Shown here in pieces: positions 35,478-55,089 of a DNA stretch of 64,000 bases (positions within the stretch are counted from its first letter, which is position 1; the number at the start of each line of letters is the position of its first letter). The DNA lies in contig NC_063159.1 in assembly GCF_020921035.1 (NCBI RefSeq), positions 20,591,782-20,655,781 of the forward strand, given 5' to 3'. The notes below the pieces were generated by a model. The model was not told where the DNA came from. It searched no databases and saw nothing but the letters and a program-made list of their open reading frames with translations. The stretch comes from Rhodamnia argentea. Its lineage: Eukaryota; Streptophyta; Magnoliopsida; Myrtales; Myrtaceae. The translations under genes and the position numbers were made by a program.

Positions 35478-35868
35478 TCATAACCGTATTATATGACGGC
35501 CAATTCAATCATAAATATTTCAATTATGTCAATTTAATCTTAAATCTTTTGACAATTCATCAATTGAATTCTAAACTTTTTAATTGTGCCAGTTTAGTCA
35601 TAAATCTTTCGACGATTTGTTAATTTAGTCCTAAACCTTTTGACAATTTGCCAATGTAGTTTTTTCTATCAATTATTTAAATAACAAGTTTAGGGTTAAA
35701 TTGATGTAATTTTAAAAGGTTTATGACTAAATTGACACAATCGAAAGGTTTATGACTAAATTGATAAATCGTCAAAGAGTTTATGGCTAAATTGACACAA
35801 TCAAAAGGTTTATGATTAAATTAATTGTCGTACAATATGTTTAGGATTTTTTGGGCAATTATCCCTGG
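35478..35868. mobile_element. Non-autonomous TIR element, family B copy 3 (no GC core)
   Basis: It consists mostly of two inverted arms made of about 25-bp units (CAATTTAGTCCTAAACCTTTTGA type and its inverse TCAAAAGGTTTATGATTAAATT). It ends in ATTTTTTGGGCAATTATCCCT, the same kind of ending as its neighbours. Confidence 0.55.
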
Positions 35869-35879
35869 AGATAGTAATC

Positions 35880-37968
35880 TACCATGTCAAAATAATCACC
35901 TCAAAGGTTTCATTGACCAAGCCAGTTCTTGCCTTGGACAGAGCTATATAGGAAGAAGGTAAGGAATGTGTTCTAATGTTCTTCCCGAGCTATTTCTCTC
36001 AATTTCGTCTTACCAGCGATGTCTCGCTTGATCTAAACTCCGAAGAGCGACGAAGCACATGAAGAATTGCATATTATGTGTGATGCGACTATGATTGATC
36101 CGAGCTCGGACGGAATCACTAGTATCCCGGCGGGATTCTAAGGCACGGCGAGGTGGAGTTCCGACGCGGCGTCCGGCAAGTCTTCCTTCCTCGAGCTCAA
36201 ACTCTCACGATATTGACTCGGAGACAAAGCTAAAGTTTCACTGATTGACGATAAATTCTTCCTCGCTTTACAACGGAAGAGGATGACATTTAATTTTGTG
36301 TTGTGTTTTTCTAACCCTTTTATGATTGATTATTATGGGATTGGACGGAGAAAGTTCAAGGTTTGACCGAGGAAGAAGAAATAGACTTTGAATATGTGGG
36401 GACGGCGGCTTATGAGTTATGTCTCCTCGTGTCTGTTCGTAGGCCAAATAGCACCGACACCAACAAGACGCGATACGACATGCAGATACATCATTTCTAA
36501 AAAAATAGAGAATTTCGACATGTTGAGATACGTTGTATATAAATTTTTTTATTTTTATACAAAAATGATAAATTATCATGTATACATAAAAAAATCAATG
36601 GTGAGTTTCTTTTTCTTCTTTTATTTAGGAATTTACGATTAGTTTTTTTTTGGTTAATTGGGTATATAAATTTTGAGGCGGCTGAATATATGACTTAAAT
36701 ATAAATATTTTTGATAAATTTATACTTTGACCCCCAATTATTAAAAATACTTAAAATTGATCCCGTGCATTTCGAAATGACGTATCGGGATGCTGGACTC
36801 ACGTATCATTGGCGTGTCCGGAAAGCCGACCACGTATCGGTCGCATGTCAGAGAGTGTCGGAGCGTCGAAGAGTATTGAATACGGCACGGAGGCCCTAAA
36901 AATTGTCCGTGCTTCCCAGCCCTTGGGTCGACCGATATAGTGCGAGTTCGGTTGACTGTCAAGGGAGAAAAAAAAAAAAAAGAGCGAAAGAAACCTAGAA
37001 ATCCAAAAATATTTATCATCAAATGACCGCTTTTTCTTTTCTTTTTTTTCATATTTATCCTTGAATCACCATTTACTTCGCGAAAAATCAAATTAGCGAT
37101 CATGATGAAGGTCACATAATGCTAGAAGGAATGTGCTCTGGGAGCTTCAAATTTCAAGAAATTCATCACGATCTATAGATTATGTAGGTAAAATTCCTAT
37201 CTACAACGTGAGGTTAATATCCTCCGATAAACTATAAATCCGACTATCCAGCAACCTAGGCATAGTTTTTCTTCTTTTTGTTTTGAAAGGGGTGTGTGAA
37301 AATCGACTCGATAAAAAAAAATTTCTAACAAGATTATCGTCTTAGTATTTTCCGAATACTCTTCCAACAATTTTTACCATGAGAAAGTTCTTTTTTTTTT
37401 TTAACTTTTTTTTACCAATCTAACTCATCATTAAATTATACATGAAATGTCCAGCTGCATGGCCGACATAATTTATGCAGCCGACAGAAAATATTCCCAC
37501 TATTTTTTGTTTTTGTTTTTGTTTTGTTTTGACGTTGATAATGAAGTGTCGCTTTACCGAAACCCTAGCAACTAATTCGGGGCATTAAAAAGGCCCCCAA
37601 AAAAAAAAAAGAAGCCACATATTTAAATAAATATAATTAAAATTCTCTAATTTCCTCTCACCATGGCGACAAAGGGAAATGATCAACTGCCTCCGCCCGC
37701 TCCATGTCCATTTCCGTCAAACGACGCGTAAAACGCCAAAAACAGAACCGGGCGAATCGAGTGGCACGATCGTAATTAGGCCCTGAGTCCGGGGGTGCAT
37801 TTCCATCGTGCGGGGGAAAGCGTGAGATGAAATGGGAATTGCACGTGAAAGTGCGCTTGTGGCAAATTGGGAATAGAATCACAAATTCCGAGGACGAAAA
37901 AAGTAAATAAAAAGGGCAAAAATGATAGAGGTTTTTCTTTTTTCTTTTTTTTTTCCTTTCTTTTTTTG

Positions 37969-37970
<2 letters not shown>
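35880..37970. other. Intergenic, no gene seen
   Basis: 36770-36900 contains GTGTCCGG...GTGTCGGAGCGTCG words common in old plant repeats. A CACGTG G-box core lies at 37842-37847, about 450 bp before the ABA-receptor ATG. No gene was recognised. Confidence 0.35.

Positions 37971-37972
<2 letters not shown>

Positions 37973-38001
<29 letters not shown>
37973..38001. repeat. (TA)n microsatellite upstream of the PYL gene
   Basis: An uninterrupted TA run about 290 bp before the ATG of the ABA receptor, in its likely promoter. Confidence 0.9.
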
Positions 38002-38006
<5 letters not shown>

Positions 38007-38290
38007 CGGTTGAATGAACATGGAGGAAGCGATAAGAGCTTCAGCTGCTTCGACAATGGCGGTGTGCGACATACGCTCTGTGTTTGTAGTATAAAACCCC
38101 AAGAGGATCGCCATCGGAAGGGATCTATCGGCCGCAGACTCTCCGTCCGGCGAGCGCTGTCGGCTCCGGCCGTGTTGCTTGTACTCCTCCTCCTCCTTCT
38201 TGGTCCCTTCCGTTTCCGATGTTTAGGGGCTCTGAGAGCGAGCGAGCGAGCTGAGTCCGTGCTTCTCTAGGGTTTCGCAATCGGAGGAAA

Positions 38291-40860
38291 ATGAATGCTA
38301 ACGTATGTGAAATCGGGAGCATGGAGAGGGAGTACATGAGGAGGCACCACAAGCATGAGGTCGCAGAGAATCAGTGCAGCTCCGCTCTGGTCAAGCACAT
38401 CAGGGCTCCCGTTCCCCTCGTAATTTCTCTCGACGCGCTCGAAATGGACGCCTTTTTTTTTTTTTTTTTCTCTGTGGTTCTGTGGATGTAGATCGGAGCA
38501 AGTGTTTGCATCGATAAGAAGGATTTTTTTGGATAAGTTTCGTTACTTGATCCGTTTTGCGTTGATTGGTGGGCTGATAGAGTGGTCATCTATGGGGGGC
38601 GAGCGATGTTTTTCTCGAGCTGGAATGCTCAGCGAAGTGTCCGTGTCTCTCTCTAGATTCACTAGTGTTCGATTGTTTTTCGTGGGTTGAAGAGTTAGTT
38701 TGATATGATTGCATGTGATCCGTGTTGAGCTTCGTACTCTTTTCCCCTGTTTATTTGAGGAAATAAAAACAAAAGAAGCTGAAGAACGACGTTTGACCAA
38801 AATCCTTTTGGATGGAATTGGTCTTGGTCTTGATCTGGGGGTGTTGTTCTGATTTTCGATAACGTTAGAATGTGTTCTCTTTGGTAGTTCACCAGTTTCT
38901 GTTCTTGGAAGTTTCTTGGGAATCAGAGGAAACAGGAATCCACGCTTCTATGAGTTCATTGATTGAATGAGGTCGATGGGAGATGTCGGGCTAATTAGTG
39001 GGGGAAGTGACGTTATAAATGGCAAATGGAAAGTTTCCGCTTCCTGGCATGCAGTCCACTTGGGAAAATTCGTGTTGAAGTTCTGAGATGATTTTCCATT
39101 TCCTAGACTAATTGATATGTATTTTTTTGCATTGGACTCTTTGAGCCTTGTTATCTTAATTCCTTGAAAATGTCTCTGCTATTTTCTGGAAATGTCAACT
39201 GATGACTTTTGTTCGTAAAGATTTGGGATTTTTCCTGACAAAATGCTTGATCCTTCATGTGTCCTTTCAACTAGGTCTGGTCTTTGGTGAGAAGGTTTGA
39301 TCAGCCCCAAAAGTATAAGCCTTTTGTCAGCAGGTGCGTCGTGCGTGGAAATCTCGAAATTGGTAGTCTGAGGGAAGTTGATGTTAAGTCTGGACTTCCT
39401 GCCACTACAAGTACAGAGAGATTGGAGCTTCTTGATGATGATGAGCATATCTTGAGCATTAGGATCGTCGGTGGGGATCACAGGCTTAGGGTATGTTTGT
39501 CTGCCAAATGTTTGATCTCTCATTTACCTTTCCTCTTACTGTGTCACCTCATTCTTTAGCATCCAATGTGATCATTCTTTCCAAGAGTTTTCTGAAAAGC
39601 AGTAGCTTTCTCTTTGAAGCCCGTGTAAGAGAACTCATTGTTTCAAAAGTTGATGGAGAAACCAGAATTTAGCTGCTGGATCTGTGCATGCCACTCTGTG
39701 TACACAATCATTGTTCACGTTTGACATATCAACTGAGTTACTTGTTCACATTCAACATATCAATTTTTGCAATGTATTGTTATTTGTACACAGTATCTTG
39801 ATACCTCACTTGACAAAAAAAGAAAAAATAATCTTCTGCATTGAGTTCTTTTGCTATATCTTGTGAAATGAATCCTAATTTTAGGATGATAGATGCCTTT
39901 AATCCAGTCCATTTAATATCGTTTCCGGAAGCAAGAGGAAATGCATCTCAAGTACACTAATTAGTAGGTATGAGAGGATGAATGTTAGATCCTTAAGGAC
40001 AAAAGATTGGTTTTCCAATTCAAAGAAATTTACCTGAAGGACTGTCTTTTAACAGAATATATAATTTCTTGCTGTGGAGCCTGCAAAAGAGTTGTGGATA
40101 CTGCTGTACGAACATTAGATGTTACATATCTTATGCAGGTTTGTCAAAGTAATAAAACACATCGTTGTATGCTAAACAAATTGTGAAACCATCCGAGGGG
40201 TGGATACTGCTGTACGAACATTAGATGTTACATATCTTATGCAGGTTTGTCAAAGTAATAAAACACATCGTTGTATGCTAAACAAATTGTGAAACCATCC
40301 GAGGGGTTTCTGTGAATCCTCGAAATGGGAGGAAAGAGTTCTCATGCTGCATCGAAGCCCATGCTCAGTGCTGTGTTAATTTTAGAATTCAGGTTCTTAA
40401 TATTCTGGGAAGCGGCTTTTTGGTGTTTGAATTTGTTTTGCACAGGGCATCCTATCATCTGATTTTCCTATACCTTTTCTAGAATGGGATGAAACTTCTA
40501 ACATCATTATTTACAATGTCTACTGTAATCTGACAGAGATGATGCTGAACGCTATGCATATTATTAGTGCCATAGTGGAGTCTTGTTCCGGGTCAAATTT
40601 CTATAACTTCTGGTTTTCCATTTCTTGTATTTCAGAACTACTCTTCAATCATTTCTCTTCATCCAGAAATCATTGAAGGAAGGCCGGGGACTTTGGTGAT
40701 TGAATCATTTGTGGTGGATGTTCCCGAGGGGAATACCAAGGATGAGACTTGCTACTTCGTAGAAGCCTTGATCAAGTGCAATCTTAAATCTCTTGCCGAT
40801 GTCTCAGAGCGGCTAGCAGTGCAGGACCGGACTGAGCCCATTGACATGATGTTAAAATAG
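38291..40860 (+). CDS. PYL9: PYL7-10-type (RCAR) abscisic acid receptor
   Basis: Three exons encode 189 aa: 38291-38419, 39275-39490 and 40636-40860, all junctions phase 0 with GT-AG introns. It is a START/Bet v1-fold soluble receptor of cytosol and nucleus. When ABA binds, it inhibits clade A PP2C phosphatases and so releases SnRK2 kinases (family knowledge). The gate loop SGLPA is at residues 82-86 and the latch HRL at 112-114. K58 (YKPF) fits the lysine that contacts the ABA carboxylate. The C-terminal helix runs through [21 protein letters not shown]. The three-exon structure and sequence fit the PYL7/8/9/10 subfamily, which is mainly monomeric. The symbol is a closest-type label, since PYL8 and PYL9 cannot be separated by eye. 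Intron 2 has a perfect 106-bp duplication. Confidence 0.95.
40094..40305 (+). repeat. Perfect 106-bp tandem duplication in PYL intron 2
   Basis: 40094-40199 is repeated without a visible change at 40200-40305 (each starts GTGGATACTGCTGTACG and ends CCATCCGAGGG). Each copy contains CTTATGCAG|GTTTG, an acceptor-like site. Confidence 0.95.
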
Positions 40861-42474
40861 GTGGCGAGATGTGTTGGTATTGTAGGTTGCCGAGGATGAA
40901 GCTTCTGAAGCTTTCCACTTGAAGAGGCTTTGGAGACAGACTGGCACTAGCTCGTTTCTCTAATCTTCTCATACTCTCTCTCTCTCTCTTTGGGGGCGCT
41001 GCTGCAGTTGTTCATCTCCACTTAGAAATTTTTTGCTCAATTCCGTGTTTGGTGGTGCAAGAATTAGAGATTTACCGATCCCGTTTCATGACAGTAAAAG
41101 GATGAGAAGAAAAGGGTCATGATTCTCCGAGAGGAGTTTGTTTCGTGCCTGTGTATGTGCTGGATGAAGTCGTGTACATTTTGTTTCATTGGGTAGTGAG
41201 AGTTGTATTCAGTATGAGTACTAGTACTGAGGACTACTAGTACTTCTTCACGGGTTTCTAGTCTGTGTTGCAATTTGGGAAGTCCCTGTCTCCTCTTATT
41301 AGTTATAGCCATAAGAGGCGCGACGCCACGATGTTCTACTGTTGTTTCATAACCTTTGCTGATCGTTTGAGACGGGCTCTCTCGTTGGTCCACGGAAGGC
41401 CCTGCATTTAGGATATCATCAGCTGCATTCGTCCAATCGCCAGGCGGTTTGAAGATGGGCAGGCATCGAAGTTACTCCAGACTGGACTTTTGCATACAGA
41501 CGACACAGTAGTCCTTTATTAGTGCCTCAATGGAGTACCTGACCGTTTCCGATATTAATCAGGTTTTCTCAAAATGATCTGGTAAATGGGGCCTGGGATG
41601 CTCAACGGGTTCCTAGCAGGAGGCTTAAGAGGGCATTCCAAACAAAATTTTCCCAAGACAAAGCCGAATTAAATCAGTTGCATGGAATAAAAGCAAGCAA
41701 ACTATCTGCATGGACACTGGAGCGATTCCCCTAGGAGCTCTCCGAGTAATAAGTCGATGGGGATCGGGTGCTCAGAAAGGACTGCACACCCCGTGTCTTG
41801 CGTCCAACCTAATGAAACAAATTCTACCTGAAAAAGGAAATCTCATAGAGTCTCTTCAACTAGCAGCTAGAAAAGAAACTTCCATTTAGCTCAATATGTA
41901 ATGGTCATAACTTCTGTTATCCAGAATTGTAGTTTGCAGCAGATCTTTGATGAATTTTCCAGTATTTCCTGCAGGGAGCTGCATTTGCATTTCCAGTTAC
42001 AATTAAACAAGGAGAAAAGACACGTAAAAATTGCCATCTCTTATTCTTCTTCTCTTCCTTCTTTTTTCGTATGAATACTCCAAAAATAATGAGACAGAAT
42101 ACATTTTGTCAAATACTATCCAAAATTTCACCCAGAATGGGTGGGTCTAACAGTTATACACCATTTTTTCTGATGATTTATGACAACCGTCTGCTCAAGG
42201 TTTCTAAGAGCACTGTTTCTTTGGAGATGCTACATGTAAGGCAATATAATCTTTACCTTCTCTTTTTCCTTTTCCTGCCAACAGAATCATGTAGGGGAAA
42301 AAACGGAGAATACAGTATAAACAATTACCTCTTACGCTTTTAAATAAGCTGTGCAACCCGGCCCTACAGTTTGTTACACTGGAGCAAGAGAACTCGACAC
42401 ATTTTGCTCCATTTTCCCATGTTTCTCTGTTGCTTGGATACTGTCCTTCAGGTTTCTACTACATGAGACTCCAA
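40861..42474. other. Convergent intergenic region between PYL and FTSH11
   Basis: Left part is the PYL 3' untranslated region with a (CT)n tract at about 40974-40989. The right part probably holds the FTSH11 3' end. No other gene is seen. Confidence 0.5.
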
Positions 42475-50093
<7,619 letters not shown>

Positions 50094-50352
50094 GTTCGGT
50101 CGCCGCGGCTTGCTTTAGTAGCTTGCTCGGCGGTTTTAATGGCGGAAGTGCTCTCCCGTCTTCTTCGTCGCGACGACGGAGGAGAGAGAGCCACAAGATT
50201 GGGGGGAGGAGGGGCGCTAAGAAGCGAAGAGTTGCTGAGGACCTTATCTCGATTGAAATTGGCGCCGGCTTTGTGGCTTGTGATTTTGGTTGCTTATTGG
50301 TTCTCATTTTCCATCTCACCAATTACAGCATGCTATATACATATACACATGT

Positions 50353-50396
50353 GTACATACATACATACATACATACATACATACATACATACATAC
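50353..50396. repeat. (CATA)n microsatellite upstream of FTSH11
   Basis: About ten uninterrupted CATA units, about 260 bp from the FTSH11 ATG, in its likely promoter. Confidence 0.95.
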
Positions 50397-50502
50397 TATT
50401 ACAATTTTCCCTGCTTGCATGAAAATTCGGCAATAGCAACGTGATCTGGAGTCCTTTTCTTTCGTGAAATATGAGTTTTAGGCCACTGAATTATTGAGAA
50501 AT

Positions 50503-51327
50503 GTGCATTGAAAGTCCTAATATATATCACGAAAGTATAATTAAGTCCTAAAACTTGCAAAAACTACAATAAAGTCTTGTCGCTTGTTAAGTTGGTGTAA
50601 TCGAGTCGTTCCGTTAACTCCGTTCATCTTGACCGACGGAAAATGCTAATGTGACTTTTTAAAATATCTTATCTATCTTAGGTGGCGATAACGACATCTT
50701 TTTTTGTCCGAATCTAAATTTTATACAAATGATATTTAAATTAAATTCAAAAATAAGTTTAAAAAAAAAAGGCAAGAAGTTGGAAAGCAGGCAGTGAGGG
50801 TTGCATGCCCTCGCCCTTGCTGCCCTATCATCATCGGAAAAGGGTTAGCAACGGTGGGGACAATGGTTCTTAGGCCCCAACTAGCGATTGACAACCCTCG
50901 CCGACCGTAGGCGAGCATTTGTAGGCCCTCAACCAAATCGTGGGGAGGGTCGCCGGCCGTCGCTACTGGAGGCTCGACGACCCCTACCAACCATTCCATC
51001 ACCATCCCTTGCCCTTCTTGATGATAGTGCTTGGTGCCTGCTTTCCAACCCCTCCTTTTTTTTTATTTTTATATTTAGCTTATTTTTAATTAATTTAAAT
51101 AAAAGTAAGATTTTGATCAAAATAACATCATTTAACCATGTCATTGCCACGTAAGATAGAAAAATAATTAAAAAAAGTCACGTCGGTATTTTCTGTCAGT
51201 CAAATTAGACAGAGTTAATGGAAGAACTCGATTGTACCAATTTGATAAATTTTAGGATTTCTTTTTTTTTTTCAAATTTTAGGACTCAATTACATTTTCA
51301 AGATAAGTTTTAGGGCTTCCACTACAC
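50503..51327. mobile_element. Non-autonomous TIR element, family A copy 2 (825 bp)
   Basis: The left end GTGCATTGAAAGTCCTAA pairs with the reverse complement of the right end, GTGTAGTGGAAGCCCTAAA. The arms carry the same AAGTCCTAAAACTTG, GGTGTAATCGAGTC and CCGTTAACTCCGTTC-type units as the copy at 20506-21404. A GC-rich core (about 50795-51050) contains ACCCTCGCCGACCG. It encodes no transposase. Confidence 0.65.
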
Positions 51328-51675
51328 TTATCCCAATCCTTGGAGACATGAAACTCCGGTTCCCTTCGACGTTCTTGTCCATGGAGAGAAGAACCTATGA
51401 TTATCTTTACAGGAAATTTCCAAACCAATAATTTCAAAGAAATCTTTCAATTTCTTATTTTAACGTGTGAGTCTATCCGATAGAGGGAATTCTTTTTTTT
51501 TATTTTTATCATTTTCTGTTTTAGTATGAAATGAAAGAAAAAGAGACTAAATCTTCCTTTACGTCAACTTTTTTTTTATCCACTTCACAAAAAAAGAAAC
51601 AAATTCCTTTTTCTATCTATATTTTTTTTTAATTACTGAGGTTTAGGTGTCATTTTTCCTTGAAAATATTTGGGA

Positions 51676-52065
51676 TAGGTTTAATGTGCAATGTGATCCC
51701 TAAAATTTTAATTTGACCAATATTGTTCTTGAACTTTAACCTAATGTATAATATGATCCATGAACTCTCAATTTGTTTATTGTGATCCCCGAAATTTTGA
51801 AACATGTTCAACTTAGTCCCTAAACTATAAGAAAATATTCATTATCGTCCCTAAACTTGAATCATGTAAGGACTACATTAAACATCTTCCTACAGTTCAT
51901 GAACTAAGTTGAATTTGTTCCAAAAGTTCATGGACCATATTAGTCAAATTAAAAATCTAGAGATCATATTGCACATTGAGTAAAAGTTCAAGGACCATAT
52001 TAATCAAATTAAAAGTTTATGAATCATATTGCATATTTGATTAAAGTTAATTGATCATTTATGCT
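51676..52065. mobile_element. Inverted-arm element similar in plan to family B copy 3
   Basis: Units like CAATGTGATCCCTAAAATTTTAA on the left recur inverted on the right (AAAAGTTTATGAATCATATTGCA type). It ends ATGCTATTATCCCT. It has no core and no coding frame. Confidence 0.5.
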
Positions 52066-52129
52066 ATTATCCCTTTTTTCAAAGAGAACTTATTTTCAAT
52101 GGTAACGCACATTTTATTAAAAAGTTTCA

Positions 52130-52395
52130 AGCACAATCCCAAGTCTTGAGCTCGGGCATTGTTGTCGCATGCCCATTAGTAGAGATCCCGCGTCTGACCT
52201 CTCGAGATCCTAGCCCAAGAGCCGAGGCGCTTGGCTTGATTGCTAAAGACCCGAGCTTGTCCACCGAGGTCCTAACCCTAGCCTCAAGGGTCCAGAGCAT
52301 GGGCGCTGAGGACTCGAGCATGGCTATGAGGTGTAGGGTCCAGCCTTGAGGGACCAAGGCCCGCAGTTAGGGCCACAAGTCCAAGTGTCGAAGTT
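52130..52395. repeat. Degenerate GC-rich minisatellite-like block
   Basis: Loose repeats around CTTGAGCTCGGGCATTG, CCCAAGAGCCGAGGCGC and GAGCATGGGCGCTGAGGAC. The style is the same as at 58135-58600. It opens short frames on both strands that look spurious. Confidence 0.55.
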
Positions 52396-52399
52396 CAAT

Positions 52400-53020
52400 C
52401 GTATTGTGAGAAAAGATTTATCATTTACAAGAAAAAAATATGTTTTAAAATGTAAGTATAAATTTTCCGTTCATTATAAAGTAATTCCGTCTACTATTTT
52501 TCCTAAACGTTCCAAACATTAAAATGAAGCAAATATTTTTCGGCAATACATTGTTCTATAAATGAACACACCCCACGAAAGTGAAATTATGAAGATGTAA
52601 TTGTACGATGGAATGCAAGAGTGCCTGTAAAGGCTACTGCAACGGAGAAAAATACGTCAAAATACATGGAAGCATTGCAAGCGAGGCGATATTAACTTAC
52701 TTGCAATACTTACATCTTCAATTTTCAGTTCTTTTACAAGCTTTATTTATTTTATGAAAAATGAATGATATGAAAAATATTTTTTCTAAGCATGATCGAT
52801 TATATCGCTTGAAATAATTAGTCAAAGAAAAATACTTTCATTATTGATAACAATTTCATGATCTTGTTCTATTTTTTGAAGTTCAGATAATACTTTCTAT
52901 ATTAAATTTTTGGAGAAAAAGTTCCGGTGAGACTATTCCCAAACCCATTAATTATGGCTGGATCAACAGCTTTTTTAGCGCCTTTCCCAAAATGCCCTTG
53001 GCATGCAATAATACAAGCTC
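52400..53020. other. Intergenic, AT-rich, no gene seen
   Basis: No frame or element boundary could be supported. Confidence 0.45.
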
Positions 53021-53029
53021 AAAAAATAA

Positions 53030-53945
53030 GGAAAAATTTCTAATTAGGGTCCGAAATACCATCATTTTCTCAAATAAGGACGTGAAGTGAATTTTATTTC
53101 AAATAAGAGCTTAAATATTTTGGCCTGTCAAGAGTATTTTCGTCCGAAGAAAATTTTAACCTAAACTTTCGTCAAATTAGATTAAAAGTTCAAAAAGTTC
53201 TCGACAAAAAAAAAATAAAATAAAAAAGTTAATATTCTTTAAAAAGAATAAAAATACAAGCAGAGGCCCTTGTATCTACTTGCCTTGCCTTGGTCTAGAC
53301 GAGGATCGGCGACCCTCACCGATGCATCGGCGATGTGGCGGCTGCCAAGGGGGAGGGCTTGTTTTTTTTTTTTAGTGTCTTTTTCACTTTTATCCTTTTT
53401 TTTTTCTTTTTTGAGTTTTTCTTTTTAATGGAATTTTTTTTGGCTTTTTTAAAACTAATTTAATTAAGTTTTTGTGTAAAAATTAGGAGTCGTATTAAAA
53501 TGCCGTCGTTTTAGTGCCTTAGTTAATCTTAACACCACGTAGGAGAGATAAAATATAAAAAAAATCACGTCGGCATTTTCCGTTATCCAAATTGGACGGA
53601 GTTAGCGGAATGACTCGATTTTTATACGAAATCAAGTCCTGGGCAAGGCCCTACAAGCCCTCATCAATTGCGGGCAAGGTGACCCTCACCCCGATTTGGC
53701 GAGGACCGGCCTTACCTAGGCGACTGTTCGAGCATCGCCGGTGGTTGGCCACCATTTGAGACCGGCCACAGTGAAAAGGAAAAAAAAAAGAAAGGAAAAA
53801 TGGAAAAAAGAAAAAAATTAAAAAAGCAAAGAACAAAAATGCCCTCGATCAGCTGGTGAGATTAGGCCTTTTTTAGACAAAGCAATGCCACTTTATGCTC
53901 TTATTTAAAAAAAGGTCCACTCGAGCCTTCGTAAAATAAGGACAC
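53030..53945. mobile_element. Composite of TIR-element arms and GC-rich cores
   Basis: The ends carry TCTCAAATAAGGACGTG (left) and GCTCTTATTT...AAAATAAGGACAC (right). Two GC-rich cores (53275-53355 and 53640-53770) contain GGCGACCCTCACCGATG and GGTGACCCTCACCCCG. Between them, 53480-53625 repeats the right-arm words of family A (CACGTCGGCATTTTCCGTTA, GAATGACTCGATT). This looks like one element broken by, or recombined with, another. Confidence 0.5.
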
Positions 53946-53949
53946 TTCA

Positions 53950-55080
53950 TATCTTTAGTTGTAATTTTTCCAAGAAGAAATAACCATGTCTTCCCTCTTC
54001 TGTCCTTCCCCTTCTCTCTCTTCCAATTATCTTTCAATGAATTCACCGTTTTCTCATCTGCGCTTTGCAAGGCAGACAGGTTGTGAAAAGATGTGTTTAG
54101 ATGCTGTATATATAGTAATTTGGAACCCCAGCCGAAATTGCAACGCTTGTACCTAATTAAATTGTTCTTTTCTCATGACTTTTCCGTAACTGATCAACTT
54201 TACCATGGCAAGACGTTTTAGATCAATCCCTTCTAAATCTATCTTAAAATATGTTGCTTCGTGCAGCAGAAATCTTTGTCTAGGGGATCGCTATGACAAT
54301 TCGACACCCGCCGCATAATGCTGACTTCTTTGCCTGATGCCTTTAATGTGCACCTCAGCAAATCTCTCTCATGTACAAGTGAGACCCCTGCTTTAAATTC
54401 AGCTATTCTTTCGTGCCAATATCATGTTGATTCCAATCTCCGCCTCGGCTCAGCCAAGTTTGACAGATGTTGGTGTCGGCAAGATTTGCCGTTCAGACTC
54501 TGGCTCAATTGCCTTTGCCCCAGATAAGTTCAACAAGAAGTCGAGAATACCATCCGCCCGCCTCGATTAGAGAATTCGAGATTCTTTTCTTGAGAGATAT
54601 TCATCATGAATCAATACATATTATGAGTAAGCTAACAATTAACCATTAAATCGTTCAACCAATTCTTTTATCCAAGAGCCCAAATCTGAGCTTATCATCG
54701 TATTCAGCTCTAAGATGGTTACATCTTCAAACATGCGATTCTCTCGCCTAAAACCTTCATGAGATGTACTTCCAGCCTAGGTAAAATGGTTAGTCAAGTA
54801 AATTTCATCGCCAAACATATAAGAGAAAGTATTTCTCCTGTAATGAGAAACCATCCTCTGGTGCTTACCACATCATCATACACTGACATTTTGCCCTTCC
54901 TGACATGACAAAAAGCCTCTGAAGAAGGGTTTCAGATTCACACAATTTCATCGGCCAAAAGCAGAAACAGTACCTACGAATCCAATGAAGAAAAAGAGGC
55001 AGGCAAATTGGATAAATGGCTACAACGTCACTCAAATCCAATCTGAGTAGAAAGGGACAAGAAATTCATGACATCCATGG
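53950..55080. other. Intergenic, 3' flank of the membrane-protein gene at the right
   Basis: No gene was recognised. About 54700-55089 may be 3' untranslated sequence of the minus-strand gene starting at 57478. Confidence 0.4.
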
Positions 55081-55089
55081 CAATCTGTG

